NCBI GenBank assembly: GCA_963740765.1
Contig: CAVUFN010000010.1
Coordinates: 124,001-188,000 of the forward strand
DNA: 64,000 nt
Direction: 5' to 3'
Source: DATLGB01 sp963740765
GTDB lineage: Bacteria; Actinomycetota; Thermoleophilia; Solirubrobacterales; Solirubrobacteraceae
Below the pieces are notes generated by a model, which ran no database searches, was not told the DNA's origin, and was given only the letters and a program-made list of their open reading frames with translations. Positions 1 through 10,673 of this stretch are shown here, in pieces; position 1 is the stretch's first letter; each line of letters opens with the position of its first letter. The position numbers were made by a program, and so were the translations under genes.

Positions 1-1
1 G

Positions 2-394
2 ATCGAGACGCTCGAGTCGCTGCGCGACGAGGTCGCCGGGCTGCGCCAGCGCGTCGCCCAGCTCGAGGCCAAGGGCGAGTCGCGCGCCAGCGCCGCCGTC
101 AGCTCGGCTTCCGACGCCCTGCGCACCGTCGCCGGAACCGCGGCCGGACGGGCCAAGAAGCCCGCGGCGAAGCGCAAGCCCGCCGCCAAGAAGCGCGCCG
201 CCGCCAAGCGCAAGCCGGCCGCGAAGCGCAAGCCCGCCGCCAAGCGCAAGCCGGCCGCGAAGAAGCGCGCCGCCGCGAAGAAGCCGGCCGCCGCGAAGAA
301 GCCGGCTGCCGCCAAGAAGCCGGCTGCCGCCAAGAAGCCGGCCGCCGCCAAGAAGCCGGCCGCCGCCAAGAAGCCCGCAGCGTCCTCCTCCTGA
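2..394 (+). CDS. Histone H1-like lysine/alanine-rich tail protein (5' partial)
   Basis: The reading frame is open from the window edge, so the N-terminus is missing. The visible N-terminal part (IETLESLRDEVAGLRQRVAQ and on) is a heptad-rich coiled coil of about 25 residues. It is followed by a long basic tail of KRKPAA and AKKPAA pentads resembling eukaryotic histone H1 C-termini, ending in ASSS. The underlying DNA carries near-identical 15-bp tandem units. Such tails bind DNA non-specifically, so a nucleoid-associated or granule-associated (phasin-like) role is inferred. Its stop overlaps the next start (TGATG), indicating translational coupling with the SCP2-like gene. Confidence 0.7.
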   Translation: METLESLRDEVAGLRQRVAQLEAKGESRASAAVSSASDALRTVAGTAAGRAKKPAAKRKPAAKKRAAAKRKPAAKRKPAAKRKPAAKKRAAAKKPAAAKKPAAAKKPAAAKKPAAAKKPAAAKKPAASSS

Positions 395-819
395 TGGCGG
401 AGGGCTTCCAGTCGCCGGACGAGTTCCGGGAGGTCATGGAGAAGACCTTCACCCTCATGTCCGAGGACCCGGACATGGGGCCGAAGCTCAAGGACGCGGA
501 CACGCCTCAGCGCTTCGAGTTCTCCGACTTCGACCTCGTCGTCAACATCCGCGCCACCCGCGGCGAGGAGGAGGGCAACCTCACCTGGCAGTGGACGGAC
601 GAGGTCGAGTGGGAGCCGCGCGTCCGGATGACGATGTCCTCCGTGACCGCCAACAAGTACTTCCAGGGCAAGGAGAACGTCGCGATGGCGATCGCGCGCC
701 GCAAGATCAAGACGGGCGGCGACGTCAAGGCGGCCCTTGCGATCCTCCCGATCACGAAGCCGGTGTTTGCGCAGTACCGGTCGATGGTCGAGAGCGATTA
801 TCCGCATCTGGTCGCCTGA
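394..819 (+). CDS. SCP2 sterol-binding-domain-like protein
   Basis: 141 residues, no signal peptide or membrane segment. An alpha/beta layout with a central hydrophobic strand pattern (FDLVVNIRATRG, then NLTWQWTDEVEWEP) and a lysine-rich helix before an alanine/isoleucine-rich C-terminus fits the SCP2 lipid-carrier fold, in which a hydrophobic tunnel binds acyl chains. The start ATG overlaps the stop of the upstream histone-like gene. The assignment rests on overall pattern rather than a catalytic motif, so function is only suggested: lipid binding or transfer in the cytoplasm. A separate SCP2-like domain occurs fused to a hydrolase at 32954-34177. Confidence 0.55.
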   Translation: MAEGFQSPDEFREVMEKTFTLMSEDPDMGPKLKDADTPQRFEFSDFDLVVNIRATRGEEEGNLTWQWTDEVEWEPRVRMTMSSVTANKYFQGKENVAMAIARRKIKTGGDVKAALAILPITKPVFAQYRSMVESDYPHLVA

Positions 820-824
820 GTCCC

Positions 825-853
825 TTGACTCACGGGCCGGTGAGGAGTAGACC
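825..853 (+). promoter_or_regulatory. Sigma70-type promoter for structured leader/ncRNA
   Basis: TTGACT (825-830), a 17-bp spacer and TAGACC (848-853) make a near-consensus housekeeping promoter just after the SCP2-like gene. Transcription would start around 860, about 138 nt before the cyclase start codon. Confidence 0.6.
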
Positions 854-859
854 TCAGGG

Positions 860-994
860 CACCAGACGGTCGGGAAGTGAGGGCTTCAGGCCCTTGCAAG
901 GCGTCGCCGAAAGACGAACGCCGCCGGCCGAGGAAGCGGGCCGCATTGCCCGCGTGCGGCGGGGCCGTCATAGGGGCGACTCCGCCGCTTTTTT
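860..994 (+). ncRNA. Structured leader RNA or small RNA ending in a terminator, upstream of the cyclase gene
   Basis: The region between promoter and terminator contains successive hairpins: GGGC-UUCAG-GCCC (about 889-901), a GGCGU/ACGCC stem enclosing a GAAA (about 902-925), and GCGGGC-CGCAUU-GCCCGC (about 936-953), ending in a strong intrinsic terminator only a few bases before the ATG of the MerR-like cyclase. ACGG near the 5' end (864-868) can pair with CCGUC inside the terminator, so an antiterminator form is possible. I do not recognise a known riboswitch class. It is either an independent small RNA of about 135 nt or a transcription-attenuating leader for the cyclase gene. Confidence 0.45.
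956..994 (+). terminator. Intrinsic terminator immediately before the cyclase ATG
   Basis: Stem GCGGCGG (956-962) pairs with CCGCCGC (982-988), extended internally by GTC/GAC, followed by six T residues (989-994). The next gene starts at 998, so any transcript of that gene from upstream must read through it. Confidence 0.7.
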
Positions 995-997
995 CTC

Positions 998-2173
998 ATG
1001 AGCGACCCGACGGCAGCCGACGTCGCTGCGCAGATCGGCGTCTCCCCGGACACGCTCCGGCGCTGGGTGCGCGAGGAGGTCGTCCCCCTGCGCAACGACC
1101 GCTGGACGCCGGCTGCCGTCGCCCACGCCCGCATCGTCGCCCGCCTGCGCGACCGCGGCTACCCGCTCAAGGCACTGCGCGAGGCGTCCAAGTCCGGCCG
1201 GCTCGCCTTCGGCTACATGGAGGACCTGTTCCCGGCGGACGCGGGCGGCGAGCACACGCTGGCGGAGGCGTCGGAGGAGACCGGCCTCGACACGGAGATG
1301 ATCCGCCGCATCTGGGGCGTGCTCGGTTTCAGCGCCGATGAGCTCGACGCGATCGACGAGGACGACCTGCAGCTGCTGCGCTACGTCGCCGCGGTCACGG
1401 ACGCCGGCCTGCCCACCGTCGCCTTCCTGCAGCTCGCCCGCGTGTACGGGCAGGCGATGCGCGCGATCGCCGACGCCGAGGTCCGCCTCTTCCACCTGTT
1501 CGTGCACGAGCCGCTGATCCGCGACGGGGTCCCCAACCTGCAGATGGCCGAGGAGATGGAAGGGCTCGCGCGCGACCTGCTGCCCCTCGGGTCCCCGATC
1601 ATGGACCACCTGCACCAGCGCTACCTGGCGCACTTCATCGAGCAGGACGTGGTCGGCCACCTCGAGGCCGAGGAGGACCTGCAGCTCGGGCGGCTGCGCG
1701 TGGCGATCGCCTTCGCGGACCTGTCGGGCTACACGCGCCTGACCGAAGAGGCGGGGGAGGAGCACGCGCTGGACACGGTCGAGCGCTTCATCAAGACCGT
1801 GGAGGACACGCTGCCCGAGGACGCGCGCGTGATCAAGTCGCTGGGCGACGCGGTGATGGTGGTGGGGGCGGACGCCGCCTCGCTGACGGAATGGGCGGTC
1901 GGCTTCCAGGAGCTCCAGGCCGAGCGGCCGCTGCCGCGCATCGGCATCCACGTCGGCTCTGTCCTGTACCGCGATGGCGACTACTTCGGAAGGGCGGTGA
2001 ACCTCGCCTCCCGCGTGGGCGCGCGCGCCGCGGGCCACGAGGTCCTCGTCACCCGTGAGGTCGTGGACGCCGGGTCGCCGCACCTGAGCTTCCAGCGCAT
2101 CGGCGAGGTCCGCCTGAAGGGCTTCGCCGACGCCACGGAGCTGTACCTGGCGCGGGCGAAGGAGCCGGCGTGA
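998..2173 (+). CDS. MerR-like HTH / class III adenylate cyclase
   Basis: 391 residues, soluble. Residues about 7-27 form a MerR-type helix-turn-helix (DVAAQIGVSPDTLRRWVREE); residues about 87-230 look like the helical regulatory region seen in actinobacterial adenylate cyclases. The class III cyclase domain occupies about 231-386: metal Asp in FADLSGYTRL (D241), second metal Asp in KSLGD (D284), a Lys (K280) typical of ATP specificity, and the transition-state Asn/Arg in GRAVNLASR (N335, R339). All catalytic residues appear present, so it should make cAMP. A start ATG lies four bases after a terminator, suggesting regulation by attenuation. Its stop overlaps the tilS start. Whether the HTH binds DNA is not known. 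Confidence 0.85.
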   Translation: MSDPTAADVAAQIGVSPDTLRRWVREEVVPLRNDRWTPAAVAHARIVARLRDRGYPLKALREASKSGRLAFGYMEDLFPADAGGEHTLAEASEETGLDTEMIRRIWGVLGFSADELDAIDEDDLQLLRYVAAVTDAGLPTVAFLQLARVYGQAMRAIADAEVRLFHLFVHEPLIRDGVPNLQMAEEMEGLARDLLPLGSPIMDHLHQRYLAHFIEQDVVGHLEAEEDLQLGRLRVAIAFADLSGYTRLTEEAGEEHALDTVERFIKTVEDTLPEDARVIKSLGDAVMVVGADAASLTEWAVGFQELQAERPLPRIGIHVGSVLYRDGDYFGRAVNLASRVGARAAGHEVLVTREVVDAGSPHLSFQRIGEVRLKGFADATELYLARAKEPA

Positions 2174-2976
2174 CCTTGGTGTTGCTGAGCGGCGGCTGCG
2201 ACTCGGTCTGCCTGCTCGACCGACTCCGCGGCCCGGCCCTGCACGTCAACTACGGGCTGCGCGCCGAGGCCGACGCCGACGAGGCCTTCTGCCGCGACCT
2301 GTGCGAGCAACTCGACGTCGAGCTCCACGTGCACCGCGCCGGCGCCCCCGCGGGCAACGTGCAGGCATGGGCGCGCGACGAGCGCTACCGGGTCGCCCGG
2401 GCGCTCACGGACGGCGACTACGCCACGGGCCACACCGCCACCGACCAGGTGGAGACGGTCCTCTACCGGCTGGCGGCCTCACCCGGCCGCCGCGCGCTGC
2501 TGGGGATGCGCGAGCGCGAGGGGCGGCTCGTCCGGCCGCTGCTGCACCTGACGCGCGCGGACACGGAGGCCCACAACCGCGCCCGCGGCCTCCCGTGGCG
2601 CGAGGACGCGTCCAACCAGGACCTCGCCTACGCGCGCAACCGCGCCCGCGCCCACCTCGTCCCGGCCCTGCGCGAGCTGCACCCGGCCGCGGAGGCCAAC
2701 GTGCTGGCCACGCTGGACATCCTGCGCGCGGAGGGCGAGGTGCTCGACGACCTGGTCGCCGGGGCGATCGACGGCCGCGACGCGATCCCGGCCGTCGAGC
2801 TCGCCGCACTGCCGCCCGCGCTGCGCCGGCTTGTCTTCATCGCGCTCGCCGACGCCCCCGTCGGCCATCGCGTCGACGAGGTGCTCGCCCTTGAACACGG
2901 AGACCTCGACGTCGGCTACGGGCGACGGGCGAGCGTCCGCCGCGGGCTCGTCCGGGTAGGGTCGCTCCCCTCGTGA
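2170..2976 (+). CDS. tilS: tRNA(Ile)-lysidine synthase
   Basis: Modifies C34 of the tRNA-Ile CAU anticodon to lysidine using ATP and lysine, allowing AUA decoding. The PP-loop motif SGGCDS sits at residues 7-12, followed by VNYGLRAEAD and the TGHTATDQVETVL ATPase/tRNA region, and the WREDASNQD motif. At 268 residues it is short: the C-terminal substrate-binding domains of longer forms (B. subtilis, E. coli) are absent, as in compact TilS proteins. GTG start overlapping the cyclase stop (GTGA), and its own stop overlaps hpt, so the three are translationally coupled. tilS-hpt-ftsH is a conserved order in Firmicutes and Actinobacteria. Confidence 0.92.
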   Translation: MTLVLLSGGCDSVCLLDRLRGPALHVNYGLRAEADADEAFCRDLCEQLDVELHVHRAGAPAGNVQAWARDERYRVARALTDGDYATGHTATDQVETVLYRLAASPGRRALLGMREREGRLVRPLLHLTRADTEAHNRARGLPWREDASNQDLAYARNRARAHLVPALRELHPAAEANVLATLDILRAEGEVLDDLVAGAIDGRDAIPAVELAALPPALRRLVFIALADAPVGHRVDEVLALEHGDLDVGYGRRASVRRGLVRVGSLPS

Positions 2977-3512
2977 CGCAGGACACCGCCGCCCTCGGGG
3001 AGATCATCGTCCAGGCCGACGACCTCCAGCACCGCGTGCAGGAGCTCGGCGCGGAGATCAGCGCCGACTACACCGGGCGCGAGCCGCTGCTGCTCATCTG
3101 CGTCCTCAAGGGGGCCGTCTTCTTCCTCGCCGACCTGATGCGCCACATCGACGTCCCCTGCGAGGTCGACTTCATGGCGGTCGCCTCCTACGGCAGCGCC
3201 ACGGAGTCCTCCGGCGTCGTCCGGATCCTCAAGGACCTCGACATGGCGATCGAGGACCGGCACGTCCTGATCGTCGAGGACATCGTCGACTCCGGGCTCA
3301 CCCTGCAGTACCTGATGCGGTCGCTCGAGACCCGCGGCCCGGCCTCGCTGGAGGTGTGCGCGTTGCTGACCAAGCCCAGCCGTCGCGCCGTCGAGCTGCC
3401 GGCGCGCTACATCGGCTTCGAGATCCCGGACAAGTTCGCCGTGGGCTACGGGCTCGACCACGCCGAGCGCTGGCGCAACCTCCCGTACGTGGCAGCGCTG
3501 GCCACCCCCTAA
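2973..3512 (+). CDS. hpt: Hypoxanthine phosphoribosyltransferase
   Basis: Purine salvage: hypoxanthine or guanine plus PRPP gives IMP or GMP. The 179-residue length is typical. The PRPP-binding signature VLIVEDIVDSGLTL is intact, and the dimer/lid region MAVASYGSAT and base-binding VGYGLDHAERWRN are present. GTG start overlapping the tilS stop; a TAGGGT box (2957-2962) ten bases before the start may provide extra leaderless transcription. Lies between tilS and ftsH as in many Gram-positive genomes. Confidence 0.93.
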   Translation: MTQDTAALGEIIVQADDLQHRVQELGAEISADYTGREPLLLICVLKGAVFFLADLMRHIDVPCEVDFMAVASYGSATESSGVVRILKDLDMAIEDRHVLIVEDIVDSGLTLQYLMRSLETRGPASLEVCALLTKPSRRAVELPARYIGFEIPDKFAVGYGLDHAERWRNLPYVAALATP

Positions 3513-3525
3513 TCTCTTACGAAGC

Positions 3526-5472
<1,947 letters not shown>

Positions 5473-5501
5473 CGCCGGATCAGGAGTAAAATCCGCGGGC
5501 C

Positions 5502-5732
5502 ATGAGATCCGCTCGACAGTTCGCCGCCACGTTCTGGGTCGCCATTGCGATGCTGCTCGTCCTCGCCGTCTTCTTCGCGGTCGTGGGCGGCGCGCAGAGC
5601 AGCGCGTTCCTGGTCGTGGTCCTCATCCTCGCCACGGCCTTCGCCGTCCATCAGCTGCTCCGCTACCGCCACCGTCAGGACCTCGGCCTGACCCTCGACG
5701 CCCGCCGCACGCGCGAGCGCAGGGGGTTCTGA
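5502..5732 (+). CDS. Small two-TM membrane protein, unknown function
   Basis: 76 residues with two hydrophobic segments (about 8-28 and 32-50) joined by a very short turn, then a basic cytoplasmic tail rich in Arg (RYRHRQDLGLT, ARRTRERRGF). A TAAAAT box at 5487-5492 lies nine bases before the ATG and GGAG lies at 5482-5485, giving support for real expression. It follows ftsH by 29 bp and is followed by a strong hairpin. No family recognised; a small FtsH-neighbour membrane protein is all that can be said. Confidence 0.6.
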   Translation: MRSARQFAATFWVAIAMLLVLAVFFAVVGGAQSSAFLVVVLILATAFAVHQLLRYRHRQDLGLTLDARRTRERRGF

Positions 5733-5747
5733 CCGCAGTTCATCCAG

Positions 5748-5773
5748 GGCCTCGTGTGTCAGCACACGAGGCC
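5748..5773 (+). terminator. Strong hairpin between small membrane gene and GGDEF gene
   Basis: A perfect 11-bp inverted repeat (GGCCTCGTGTG / CACACGAGGCC) with a TCAG loop, 16 bp after the stop codon. There is no T tract on either strand, so it may be a weak terminator or an RNA-stabilising 3' hairpin. Confidence 0.5.
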
Positions 5774-5823
5774 AATCGGTCCAAAACGCTCAAGCATTCG
5801 CGGCAAATGGCCGTTGGCAATGT

Positions 5824-7800
5824 TTGATGCCGACGAACCGCGTCGCCCGCGCCGCCACTCTGGCGGGGCTCGCCTGGCTCCTGCTCTACGAGGCCTCGGT
5901 CGTCGCCGGCTTCGACCTGGGCCCGCTCGCCGACCGCGGGGCGCACGACGTCCTGCTCGTCATCGCCAGCTTCCTGTGCCTCAGCGGCGCGCTGCGCCAC
6001 CGGGGCGCGGAGCGCGTCGCCTGGCTGCTGCTCGCCGCCGGCATCGCCGGCTGGACCGCGGGCGAGATCTACTACACGGTCGTCCTCTGGGACGACCCGA
6101 GCCCGCCCGTCCCCTCGCCGGCCGACATCGGGTACCTCCTGTTCCCGGTCCTCGCCGTCGCCGGTTCGATCCTGCTCGCTCGCGTTCACCAGACCGACCG
6201 CTCCGCCCCGGTGCGCGTGGACGGCGTCATCGCCGCGCTCGGCGTCGGCTCCCTGTGCTCCGCGATCATCCTGGAGACGGTCGGCGACGCGGGCGTCGTC
6301 GCGCTCTCCTACCCGCTGACGGACCTGGTCCTGCTGGGCGTCCTCGTCGGGACGCTGACGCGCCGCCACTGGAACGTCGACCGCACCTGGCTGCTCCTGA
6401 TCGCCGGAGTGCTCCTGTTCTTCCTGGCCGACTCGCTGTACACGGTGCAGATCGCCAACGGCACGTACGCGTCGGGCGGCTACTTCGACGCGGGCTGGTG
6501 GGGCGGGTTGTTCGCGATCGGGGTCGCGGCGCACCAGCGCCGCCAGAGCGAGGGCATCGAGGAGCGGAGCGCCGAGAGCGTCCTCATGGTCGCCCCGATG
6601 CTGACGGGCAGCGTCGGCATCGGCGTCCTCGTCCTCTCCGCCGTGGAGCCGCTGAACCTGCTCGCCGTGACCCTGGCCAGCCTCGCCCTCGTCGGCGTGA
6701 TGTTCCGCCTGCTGCTGACCTTCCGCCAGAGCGCCGCGTTCCTGCGGACCTCGCGGTCGGAGGCGGTCAGCGACGCACTGACCGGTCTGGGCAACCGCCG
6801 CGGTCTCGAGCGCGCCCTGGACCGCACGCTCGCCGGCGAGTCGCCGGCGCAGTGGGCCCTCGGCATCTTCGACCTCAACGGCTTCAAGACCTACAACGAC
6901 ACCTTCGGCCACCCGGCGGGGGACGCGCTGCTCGTCCGGCTCGCCGCCAAGCTGCGCGACGCGGTCGGGGACAAGGGGTACACGTTCCGCATGGGCGGCG
7001 ACGAGTTCTGCGTGCTCATGCGCATCCCGGAGTCGACCTGCGACGAGGAGATCGAGCGCCTGCGCGGCGTGATGTTCGAGCACGCCGATAGCTTCGACGT
7101 CACCTGCGCGGCCGGCTGCGTGCGCCTCGGCGGGCCGGTTCACGACGCATCCGCCGCTCTGCGCATAGCCGACCAGCGCATGTACGCCGAGAAGGCCGGC
7201 GGCCGCCTGTCCGCCCCGCGCCAGAGCGCCGAGGTCCTCAAGCGCGCGCTGGCCGAGCACGGGGGCATCGACGGCGAGGCCGAGGACGCCGGGCCGCTCG
7301 CGGCTCTGATCGCCCGGCGGCTCGGCCTGACGCCCACCGAGGTCCAGGACGTGCGCCTCGCCACCGAGCTGCGCGACGTCGGGCTGATCGCCGTGCCCGA
7401 CGACATCCTGCGTTCGGCCACGCCGCTCAGTGAGGAGCAGTGGGCGATCCTCGAGCGTCACACCCTGGTCGGCGAGCGGATCATCGCCGCCGCCCCCGCG
7501 CTGAGCGCCGTCGCCCGGCTGGTCCGCTCCAGCCACGAGCACTACGACGGGACGGGCTACCCGGACCGCCTGGCTCGCGAGGACATCCCGCTCGGCGCGC
7601 GCATCGTCGCGGTCGTCGACGCCTTCGACGCCCAGCTGCGCCCGCGCCCGCACGCGGACCCGCGGAGTCCCGTCGAGGCGATCGCCGAGCTGCAGCGCTG
7701 CTCGGGCACCTTCTTCGACTCGGTCGTCGTCGCCGCGCTGATCGAGGTCGTCGGCGACTTCGAGCACACCGGCTGGGAGATGCTCGCCACGCCGGCGTGA
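5824..7800 (+). CDS. Integral membrane GGDEF protein with degenerate HD-GYP domain
   Basis: 658 residues. The first about 290 are hydrophobic with roughly eight or nine membrane segments (MASE-like sensor). The GGDEF domain at about 310-460 has an intact GGDEF signature (391-395) and DALTGLGNRRGLE, so it should make c-di-GMP. The C-terminal part (about 490-650) aligns by eye with HD-GYP c-di-GMP phosphodiesterases, including DGTGYP (575-580) and the RIVAVVDAFDA region, but the defining HD is RD (R517-D518) and the conserved HHE is SHE (570-572). Two metal ligands are thus lost and the domain is probably a sensor or inactive. It stands alone between the ftsH cluster and a VOC gene on the opposite strand. 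Confidence 0.85.
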   Translation: MMPTNRVARAATLAGLAWLLLYEASVVAGFDLGPLADRGAHDVLLVIASFLCLSGALRHRGAERVAWLLLAAGIAGWTAGEIYYTVVLWDDPSPPVPSPADIGYLLFPVLAVAGSILLARVHQTDRSAPVRVDGVIAALGVGSLCSAIILETVGDAGVVALSYPLTDLVLLGVLVGTLTRRHWNVDRTWLLLIAGVLLFFLADSLYTVQIANGTYASGGYFDAGWWGGLFAIGVAAHQRRQSEGIEERSAESVLMVAPMLTGSVGIGVLVLSAVEPLNLLAVTLASLALVGVMFRLLLTFRQSAAFLRTSRSEAVSDALTGLGNRRGLERALDRTLAGESPAQWALGIFDLNGFKTYNDTFGHPAGDALLVRLAAKLRDAVGDKGYTFRMGGDEFCVLMRIPESTCDEEIERLRGVMFEHADSFDVTCAAGCVRLGGPVHDASAALRIADQRMYAEKAGGRLSAPRQSAEVLKRALAEHGGIDGEAEDAGPLAALIARRLGLTPTEVQDVRLATELRDVGLIAVPDDILRSATPLSEEQWAILERHTLVGERIIAAAPALSAVARLVRSSHEHYDGTGYPDRLAREDIPLGARIVAVVDAFDAQLRPRPHADPRSPVEAIAELQRCSGTFFDSVVVAALIEVVGDFEHTGWEMLATPA

Positions 7801-7805
7801 GCCGG

Positions 7806-8591
7806 CTACCGGATCAGGAGCCGGTTGCCCGAGGGGTCGCGGGCCTCGTCGCCCCCGGCGCGGTCGACCATCGCGGCGCGGGCCTCGTCGTCCTCGACGA
7901 CCAGGGTCGCGGCGACGAGCGTGGCGTGGCCGGCGGGCGCGACCGGCGCTCCGCGGCTCTCCCAGGTGTTGGCGCCGACGTGGTGGTGGTAGCCGCCGCT
8001 GGCGTAGAAGCCCGCCTGCGCCCCGCGCTGGGCCATCACGTCGAGCCCGATCACGTCGCGGTAGAAGGCGGTCGTCTCCGGCACGTCGCTGACGCGGAAG
8101 TGGACGTGGCCCATCGTCGTCCCTGCCGCCAGGCCCGCCCACGGCCGGCCGTCGTGAGCCAGCAGCAGCGCCTCCGTGTCGAGCGGCATCGTCGTCATCA
8201 GCAGCTCGGCGACGCGGCCCTCCCAGCCGGCTCGCGGCCGGTCGGCGTAGATCTCGATGCCGTGGTGGTCGGGGTCGCGGAGGTAGACGGCCTCGCTGAC
8301 GGCGTGGTCGGAGAGGCCGGTCAGCGGGACGCGATCCTGCGCGGCGTGGCCGAGCCAGCCGGCCAGGGCGGAGCGATCCGGGACGAGCAGGGCGAAGTGG
8401 AACAGGCCCGCGTAGCCGTCCGCGGGGCGGGCGCCGGCCTGCTCGGTGAGGACGAGGAGGTCCTCGCCGCCGGTGCCCAGCCGGGCCTCGTCGCCCGCGC
8501 GGTCGTGCACCTGCAGACCGATCCGCGACTCGTAGTACGCAAGCGACCGGTCCAGGTCCGCGACGGTCAGATGGACGGCTCCCATGCGCAT
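7806..8591 (-). CDS. VOC-family (CatE/glyoxalase-like) metalloenzyme
   Basis: 261 residues containing two vicinal-oxygen-chelate modules, each of two beta-alpha-beta-beta-beta units: the first about 1-115 (MRMGAVHLTVADLDRSLAYY, ending in GIEIYAD), the second about 150-261 (GHVHFRVSDVPETTAFYRDV, ending in NRLLIR). Likely metal ligands are the His in GAVHLTV and in MGHVHFR, plus Glu of GIEIYAD. This resembles catechol-2,3-dioxygenase-like CatE proteins; the substrate is unknown. A TAGGTT box on the minus strand ends six bases before the ATG, indicating a leaderless mRNA. Divergent from the helicase gene. Confidence 0.8.
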   Translation of the reverse strand: MRMGAVHLTVADLDRSLAYYESRIGLQVHDRAGDEARLGTGGEDLLVLTEQAGARPADGYAGLFHFALLVPDRSALAGWLGHAAQDRVPLTGLSDHAVSEAVYLRDPDHHGIEIYADRPRAGWEGRVAELLMTTMPLDTEALLLAHDGRPWAGLAAGTTMGHVHFRVSDVPETTAFYRDVIGLDVMAQRGAQAGFYASGGYHHHVGANTWESRGAPVAPAGHATLVAATLVVEDDEARAAMVDRAGGDEARDPSGNRLLIR

Positions 8592-8597
8592 GCCACT

Positions 8598-8603
8598 AAC
8601 CTA
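8598..8603 (-). promoter_or_regulatory. Leaderless -10 box for the VOC gene
   Basis: Minus-strand TAGGTT followed by six bases and then the ATG at 8591, so transcription would begin at or next to the start codon. Confidence 0.5.
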
Positions 8604-8609
8604 GATGCG

Positions 8610-8628
8610 GTCAGCGACGTTCGCTGAC
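8610..8628. promoter_or_regulatory. Perfect inverted repeat in divergent promoter region
   Basis: GTCAGCGA-CGT-TCGCTGAC, an 8-bp arm dyad between the divergent VOC and helicase genes. Its position just upstream of the VOC -10 box suits an operator; the binding protein is unknown. Confidence 0.35.
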
Positions 8629-8686
8629 GAGGTTCTGGTTGCTCATAGGGCGATTTGAGTCTCACCGCCCAACAAGGAGCACCCCC

Positions 8687-9877
<1,191 letters not shown>

Positions 9878-9887
9878 GTTCACCGGC

Positions 9888-10673
9888 GTGTTCCGGATCA
9901 TGGGCGTGGTCAACGTCACGCCCGACTCGTTCTCCGACGGTGGCGACTACCTCGACCCTGACGCCGCCGTCGCCCACGGGCACGAGCTGATCCAGGACGG
10001 CGCGGACATCGTCGACGTCGGCGGGGAGTCGACGCGGCCCTACGCGGAGCCCGTCTCCGAGGCCGAGGAGCTGCGCCGCGTCGTACCGGTGATCGAGGGG
10101 CTGAGCGGGGCGACGATCTCCGTGGACACGTCCAAGCGCGCGGTGGCCGCCGCGGCCCTGCGCGCGGGCGCCACCTACGTCAACGACGTCACCGCCTTCC
10201 GCGCCGACCCGGACCTCGCCGGGCTCGTCGCCGAGGCGGGCGCGGTCTGCTGCCTCACCCACATGCTCGGCGAGCCGCGCACGATGCAGGACGACCCTCG
10301 CTACGACGACGTCGTCTCCGACGTCAAGGCGTTCCTGGAGGAGCGGCTCGCCTTCGCCGTCGCGGAGGGGATCCCCGAGGCGGACGTGCACCTCGATCCG
10401 GGGATCGGCTTCGGCAAGACGATCGAGCACAACCTCGAGCTCCTGCGGCGCCTGGACGAGCTCGTCGCGATCGGGCGGCCGGTGGTCGTCGGGGTATCGC
10501 GCAAGGCGTTCCTGGGCCGGTTGACGGGACGCGACGTGGCGGCCGAGCGCGTCCACGCGACGGTCGCCGCCAACGTGCTGGCGCTGGAGCGCGGGGCCAC
10601 GGTCTTCCGCGTCCACGACGTCGCTCCCACGCGCGATGCGCTGCTCGTGGCCGCTGCTACGTTGCGCCAGTGA
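9888..10673 (+). CDS. folP: Dihydropteroate synthase
   Basis: Condenses pABA with 6-hydroxymethyl-dihydropterin pyrophosphate in folate synthesis; the sulfonamide target. 261 residues; signatures GVVNVTPDSFSDGG (N-terminal, pterin site), DVGGESTRP and VGVSRKAFLG are intact. GTG start, seven bases after a TAAGTT box (9875-9880), suggests leaderless transcription. Stop overlaps folB by GTGA. It forms a folP-folB-thioesterase-folK run. Confidence 0.95.
   Translation: MFRIMGVVNVTPDSFSDGGDYLDPDAAVAHGHELIQDGADIVDVGGESTRPYAEPVSEAEELRRVVPVIEGLSGATISVDTSKRAVAAAALRAGATYVNDVTAFRADPDLAGLVAEAGAVCCLTHMLGEPRTMQDDPRYDDVVSDVKAFLEERLAFAVAEGIPEADVHLDPGIGFGKTIEHNLELLRRLDELVAIGRPVVVGVSRKAFLGRLTGRDVAAERVHATVAANVLALERGATVFRVHDVAPTRDALLVAAATLRQ

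Noticed and set aside
181..380. Tandem 15-bp units as a minisatellite or recombination array
   Set aside because: They are explained by the AKKPAA-type amino acid repeats of the coding frame.
5740..8142. 800-codon minus-strand open frame opposite the GGDEF gene
   Set aside because: Repetitive Arg/Ala/Gly/Glu composition with no domain, and opposite a gene with clear conserved motifs.
8639..8686. Upstream in-frame ATG of the DEAD-box gene
   Set aside because: No ribosome site before it, whereas AAGGAG is correctly spaced before the ATG at 8687 and the helicase Q-motif region begins just after that.
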